A DNA stretch of 62,357 nucleotides from assembly GCA_041907025.1 (NCBI GenBank), contig JAYRIB010000062.1:1-62357 (forward strand), in the 5' to 3' direction. The stretch comes from CAYPSN01 sp041907025 (GTDB lineage: Bacteria > Patescibacteriota > Saccharimonadia > CAILAD01 > JADZBC01). Shown here one piece after another: positions 58,530-62,357 of the stretch; positions within the stretch are counted from its first letter, which is position 1; each line of letters opens with the position of its first letter. The notes under the pieces were generated by a model, which saw nothing but the letters and a program-made list of their open reading frames with translations, had not been told where the DNA came from and did not search any database. The position numbers were made by a program, and so were the translations under genes.

Positions 58530-59528
58530 ATGAGACTACTTATTACAGGCGGAGCAGGATTTATCGGCTCTAACTTCGTGCGCTACATTATTAAGAGCCG
58601 ACCAGATTATTTGGTTACGGTACTTGATAAGCTGACTTATGCTGGTGACAGGTCCAATCTGGCAGACTTGCCCGACGATCGGTGTAGCTTGGCGGTTGGT
58701 GATATCTGTGACACCAAGCTTGTTGATGAGCTGGTATCTAAAAACGACATAGTCGTACATTTTGCAGCAGAGTCTCACAACGACAACTCACTTTCAGACC
58801 CCAGACCCTTCTTAGATTCCAACGTAATAGGGACATACATACTGATCGAAGCTGCCAGAAAGTATAAGAAGCGCTATCATCACATATCTACTGACGAGGT
58901 CTACGGAGATTTAGAGCTCGATGATCCCATTAAGTTTACAGAGAGCACACCATACAACCCCTCAAGTCCATACTCGAGCACGAAAGCCGCTTCTGACCTT
59001 CTGGTTAAGGCTTGGGTCCGCAGTTTTGGCTTGCAGGCCACAATCTCTAATTGTTCAAATAACTATGGCCCCTACCAGCACATAGAGAAGTTTATTCCTC
59101 GCCAGATTACGGAAATTCTAGAAGGTCGAAAACCAAAGCTGTATGGCAAGGGCGAGAATGTACGGGATTGGATTCATACTGAAGACCACAGCTCGGCGGT
59201 ATTGACCATTTTGGAAAAGGGTAAGATAGGCGACACATATTTGATTGGTGCCGATGGGGAGAAGAATAATAAAGAGGTCGTGGAGCTCATATTACAGCTC
59301 ATGGGGCCAGACAACAAAGACTACGATCATGTAAATGATCGTCCAGGGCATGATATGCGTTACGCAATAGATAGTTCAAAGTTACGGGCCGAACTAGGCT
59401 GGAAACCAATCTATACTGACTTCACTAAGGGGCTCGAGCAGACTATTGATTGGTATAAGGAGAATGAGGATTGGTGGAAACACCAGAAACAAGCCACAGA
59501 GGATAAATACAAGGAACTACAGACATGA
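58530..59528 (+). CDS. rfbB: dTDP-glucose 4,6-dehydratase
   Basis: A 332-residue extended SDR enzyme converting dTDP-glucose to the 4-keto-6-deoxy form. NAD loop GGAGFIGSNFV (residues 7-17), HISTDEVYGD (about 116-125) and the catalytic YSSTK (about 148-152) are present. TAATAT ends six bases before the ATG. The neighbouring RmlA overlaps by four bases (ATGA). RmlC and RmlD are not in the window. Confidence 0.95.
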   Translation: MRLLITGGAGFIGSNFVRYIIKSRPDYLVTVLDKLTYAGDRSNLADLPDDRCSLAVGDICDTKLVDELVSKNDIVVHFAAESHNDNSLSDPRPFLDSNVIGTYILIEAARKYKKRYHHISTDEVYGDLELDDPIKFTESTPYNPSSPYSSTKAASDLLVKAWVRSFGLQATISNCSNNYGPYQHIEKFIPRQITEILEGRKPKLYGKGENVRDWIHTEDHSSAVLTILEKGKIGDTYLIGADGEKNNKEVVELILQLMGPDNKDYDHVNDRPGHDMRYAIDSSKLRAELGWKPIYTDFTKGLEQTIDWYKENEDWWKHQKQATEDKYKELQT

Positions 59529-60391
59529 AAGGTATAATTTTAGCAGGTGGTTCCGGTACGCGCCTTTATCCAATTACAAAGGGCATCTCAAAGCAGCTCA
59601 TGCCTATTTATGACAAGCCAATGGTGTATTATCCGCTTTCTACGCTGATGATGGCAGGCATTAAGGATATTCTCGTCATCACCACTCCCGAAGACTCAGA
59701 GAGCTTTATGCGGCTACTAGGGGACGGGTCTGAGGTTGGCATCAAACTAACTTACGCAGTTCAACCAAGTCCTGGTGGGCTTGCTCAAGCATTTATTATT
59801 GGAGAGGAATTTGTTGGGAGCGACAGTGTAGCTTTAGTGCTGGGTGACAACATTTTTCATGGGCACGGGTTTGGCGATAGTTTAAAGGGATGTGTAAATC
59901 CAGATGGCGGGGTGGTATTTGCTTATCAGGTAGCTGACCCAGGGCGCTATGGGGTGGTTGAGTTTGATCGCGCAATGAGAGCAGTGTCCGTGGAGGAGAA
60001 GCCTACTAATCCAAAGTCGAATTACGCTGTGGTTGGATTGTATTTTTATGACAACGACGTGATTGAGATAGCTAAAGGCATCAAGCCAAGTGAAAGAGGG
60101 GAATTAGAGATCACTAGTGTCAATGAAGAGTATTTGGGTCGTGGAAAGCTCAAGGTGCAAGTTATGGATAGGGGTACTGCTTGGCTGGACACTGGTACAT
60201 TTGAATCTATGAACGATGCTGCACAGTTTGTAGAAGTAATTGAAAAGCGGACCGGGCAAAAGATAGGTTGCATTGAAGAGGTGGCATGGCGTAACAAGTG
60301 GATTGGTGACGAACAGCTCAAAGAGCTTGCGGTACCGCTGAAGAAGAGTGGTTATGGCATGTATTTAGAAGAACTATCAGAAACTAAGTAA
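59525..60391 (+). CDS. rfbA: Glucose-1-phosphate thymidylyltransferase
   Basis: A 288-residue RmlA making dTDP-glucose from glucose 1-phosphate and dTTP. The N-terminal KGIILAGGSGTRLYPITKG nucleotide-binding loop, KQLMPIYDKPMVYYPL, and LGDNIFHGHG are diagnostic. Coupled to rfbB. Together they give the substrate of deoxy-sugar surface glycans. Its stop overlaps the convergent guanylyltransferase gene by a few bases. Confidence 0.95.
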   Translation: MKGIILAGGSGTRLYPITKGISKQLMPIYDKPMVYYPLSTLMMAGIKDILVITTPEDSESFMRLLGDGSEVGIKLTYAVQPSPGGLAQAFIIGEEFVGSDSVALVLGDNIFHGHGFGDSLKGCVNPDGGVVFAYQVADPGRYGVVEFDRAMRAVSVEEKPTNPKSNYAVVGLYFYDNDVIEIAKGIKPSERGELEITSVNEEYLGRGKLKVQVMDRGTAWLDTGTFESMNDAAQFVEVIEKRTGQKIGCIEEVAWRNKWIGDEQLKELAVPLKKSGYGMYLEELSETK

Positions 60392-61430
60392 GTTGCTCAA
60401 GAGCCTTTTTAATATCCTGCGCTCTACGCTTGTGGCAAACGAGGGTGCCATTTGGAGTATCAATTACCACGATGTCGCGCAGCCCAATAGTGATTACTGG
60501 TTTATTGGTGTTAGTACTCACTACCAAGCAGCCATCACAGTCTAGGAGGCTAGATTCGTTGCCATTCGTGCGAACCACATTGTCGTTAGCCGAACCAAGT
60601 ACCTCGTGCAAATCACTAAAGCTACCGATGTCCGCCCAACCAAAGGCGCCAGGCACTACCAGGAGTTTTGGCAGCTTCTCGATGAGCGCAGTATCAATTG
60701 GCTCGCTTGGCAGAGCCATATAGGTGGCATCAAGTCTGCTCTTGTCGTTTATCACGCCTACTAGACTCACAAAGCCGGCGTATAAATCCGGATTATGCTC
60801 TTGGCAGGCTTTTGTAAAGCTTTTAATTGGCCCAGCAAACAGGCCAAGATTCCATAAGTACTGTCCGCTACGTACATACTCGTCTGCCGTTGGCTGATCT
60901 GGCTTCTCTACAAAACTCTCAACTTCGAACACCTCGGCATCATTGAGACCTTCAGCGCGTTCGCCCATTTTGATGTAACCAAAGCCGGTAGCAGGGTAGG
61001 TGGGGTTGAGGCCAATGAGGCTAATGGTGTTCTTTTGCTTGGCGCTCTTACTCGCAAGCTTAACAGCATCGCTAAAGAGCTTAGTGTTGGTAATGTGATG
61101 GTCAGCGTGCAAAAACGCTACATCCTCATCCTCCCCATACTTGGCTTGGAGCTTTGCTAGGGCAAGGAGTACACACGATGCGGTGCCACGTCGGCCAGGC
61201 TCTACGAACAAATTCTCCTCGGTAAGTTCCGGCAAGTGCTCTAGTATCTGATCAGCATGCGATTGCTCGGGGATAATGTAGATCTTATCAGTTAACTTGC
61301 TTACCCGTTCATAGGTGTTGCGTAGTAGGGACTTCTCGTTCGTAAGCGAGAGCAAATGTTTGGGTTTATGGTTGGTGGACAGGGGCCAGAGCCGAGTTCC
61401 TTGGCCGCCTGCGACGATGACTATTATCAT
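60384..61430 (-). CDS. Mannose-1-phosphate guanylyltransferase
   Basis: A 348-residue ManC/GMP-type enzyme: IVAGGQGTRLWPLST (residues 5-19), FVEKPDQPTADEY (about 167-179) and GWADIGSFSDL near 267 are typical. It makes GDP-mannose, using mannose 1-phosphate that the mutase at 1.2-2.5 kb could supply. TATAAT ends seven bases before the ATG, a leaderless layout. Confidence 0.93.
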   Translation of the reverse strand: MIIVIVAGGQGTRLWPLSTNHKPKHLLSLTNEKSLLRNTYERVSKLTDKIYIIPEQSHADQILEHLPELTEENLFVEPGRRGTASCVLLALAKLQAKYGEDEDVAFLHADHHITNTKLFSDAVKLASKSAKQKNTISLIGLNPTYPATGFGYIKMGERAEGLNDAEVFEVESFVEKPDQPTADEYVRSGQYLWNLGLFAGPIKSFTKACQEHNPDLYAGFVSLVGVINDKSRLDATYMALPSEPIDTALIEKLPKLLVVPGAFGWADIGSFSDLHEVLGSANDNVVRTNGNESSLLDCDGCLVVSTNTNKPVITIGLRDIVVIDTPNGTLVCHKRRAQDIKKALEQLT

Positions 61431-61493
61431 GTTTGGGATTATAGCACAAATAATCTCGACTTCTCGATGTAGCTTATGCTACAATGGGGTTAA

Positions 61494-62054
61494 ATGGGGG
61501 CATTAGATATGGGTACAAAAACAAACAAGAAACATCGCCAAAAGAACTTCAAAATTGCTGCAATTGTCGCGGGTGTTGTGCTGCTCGTTGGTGCTGGCTT
61601 TGCCTATAGGCCGTGGAAGAACGACAGAGACAGCAAAACAGCCGGAGTCGCCCAGGAAAAGAACAAGTCCCAAGCGGATACGACTAAATCAAGCACCAGC
61701 TCGGGCGGTGTGGTGGATAACAACGCCACAAAGACCAATACGCCAACAGCACCACAGCCTCAGCCTCAAGCGTCATCGGCCGCCATTATGCTTTCAAGCC
61801 CGGCGGATGGTGCACTCGTGACGAATGGCACCACGCTAAGCGGTACAGCTACGGTAGCTACCGTGCAATACCGCTTTAAGGATGCCGATGGACTCGATGT
61901 TGCGACTGGCGCACTCACGGTATCTGGTGGCAAGTACTCTGGCAGCGTGGCTGGGCTCAACGGCCGGACTAACGCTGGGACCCTCGAGGTATATAACTAC
62001 AATGCTAGCGGCGCGGAAGAAAATTGGGTAAAGATTAATGTGAGGTATAAATAA
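61494..62054 (+). CDS. Anchored protein with Ig-like domain
   Basis: A 186-residue protein. The start at 61494 sits eight bases after TACAAT (leaderless); ATG 61509 after GGGGGC is an alternative. An N-terminal anchor (IAAIVAGVVLLVGAGFAY) is followed by a Ser/Thr/Gln-rich linker (about residues 45-95) and a C-terminal Ig-like domain (IMLSSPADGALVTNGTTLSG, then GTATVATVQYRFKDADG). Surface protein of unknown role. Confidence 0.65.
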   Translation: MGALDMGTKTNKKHRQKNFKIAAIVAGVVLLVGAGFAYRPWKNDRDSKTAGVAQEKNKSQADTTKSSTSSGGVVDNNATKTNTPTAPQPQPQASSAAIMLSSPADGALVTNGTTLSGTATVATVQYRFKDADGLDVATGALTVSGGKYSGSVAGLNGRTNAGTLEVYNYNASGAEENWVKINVRYK

Positions 62055-62057
62055 CGT

Positions 62058-62357
62058 ATGAAGAGCATGCTTCGCAAATCAAAGTACTTATTAATCCCAC
62101 TGGTAATAGGCTTATTTATTATTGCTTCAGCCCCTAAGGCCCACGCTGCTTATACTGATAACAATATTATCGATGACAGTGTGTTCTTAAACTCAAACAG
62201 TATGTCGCAAACTGACATTCAGAACTTCCTGAATAGTAAAAGCGGTGCGATTAAGAACTATTCGGCTCCGAATACCGACCCTGGCCAAAACAACCGGATG
62301 ATGAGCGCTGCCGAGATCATCTATTTTACAAGTCAGTACGTAGGTATTAATCCGCGA
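62058..62357 (+). CDS. Secreted protein, partial (runs off the window)
   Basis: ATG at 62058, three bases after the previous stop, opens 100 codons to the window edge. A signal peptide (YLLIPLVIGLFIIASAPKAHA) precedes a mature part beginning AYTDNNIIDDSVFLNSNSMS with MSQTDIQNFLNSKSG. That NIIDDxxF / IQxFLNSK pattern is common at the start of secreted proteins of Saccharibacteria and some actinobacteria. The function lies in the missing C-terminal part. Confidence 0.75.
   Translation, partial: MKSMLRKSKYLLIPLVIGLFIIASAPKAHAAYTDNNIIDDSVFLNSNSMSQTDIQNFLNSKSGAIKNYSAPNTDPGQNNRMMSAAEIIYFTSQYVGINPR

Overview
The window looks like a chromosome segment of a Candidatus Saccharibacteria (TM7, Patescibacteria) genome, including its replication origin. 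Three things point there. First, the gene set: a type IV secretion-like locus with runs of small pilins, PrgI, TraC-like and VirB4 proteins, together with FemAB-type ligases, VanW, ComF and a two-gene thioredoxin/CcdA module. Second, the compact order dciA-recF-dnaN-oriC-dnaA / rpmH-rnpA-yidD-yidC-khpB-mnmE. Third, many resident genes have a -10 box only 6 to 8 bases before the ATG, so their mRNAs are probably leaderless. Phylum assignment is inference from gene content; no 16S gene is present. UGA reads as stop throughout.

Layout. 0-26 kb: ordinary resident genes (nucleotidyltransferase, phosphomannomutase, two FemAB ligases, tsaD, valS, TPR protein, TrmB regulator, M23-like protein) alternate with small foreign-looking transcription units. 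These units are often GC-rich at third codon positions. Nearly all have a sigma70-type promoter with a 17-base spacer (TTGAC-N17-TAnnnT), a leader with a Shine-Dalgarno, frequent TTG or GTG starts, and a strong GC-rich hairpin at the end. They encode a basic peptide, membrane micropeptides, P-loop kinases, a LysM protein, a lone IMP cyclohydrolase domain, a PPDK-like protein with a PTP-like phosphatase, an HD phosphohydrolase and several unknowns. Two units seem to encode no protein and look like large structured RNAs (about 690 nt at 3.15-3.84 kb on the minus strand, about 575 nt at 21.26-21.83 kb on the plus strand). tRNA-Ser(GCU), tRNA-Ser(UGA) and tRNA-Arg(GCG) lie among them, and both tRNA-Ser genes have a duplicated 3' end about 150 bp downstream. 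A repeat family (four copies, 15.05-21.9 kb) folds into the same hairpin with compensatory base changes and sits at unit ends.

26-30 kb: thioredoxin/CcdA, a membrane protein, tRNA-Ser(CGA), ComF and Hsp20. 30-46 kb: a surface and secretion locus, with a solute-binding protein and five tandem pilins on the minus strand and VirB6-like, PrgI, TraC-like, VirB4, a 1067-residue protein ending in an M15 peptidase, an SGNH/tail-lysozyme protein and two anchored proteins on the plus strand. 46-54 kb: origin region. 54-62 kb: cell-surface genes (GLUG-repeat protein, OpgC-like acyltransferase, VanW, RmlB, RmlA, mannose-1-phosphate guanylyltransferase, anchored and secreted proteins).

The most unusual material is between 2.5 and 26 kb: self-contained accessory units, a covarying unit-end hairpin, two large RNA candidates and tRNA-end duplications. 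Together they suggest a cassette-like accessory-gene system, which is a hypothesis rather than a demonstrated mechanism.
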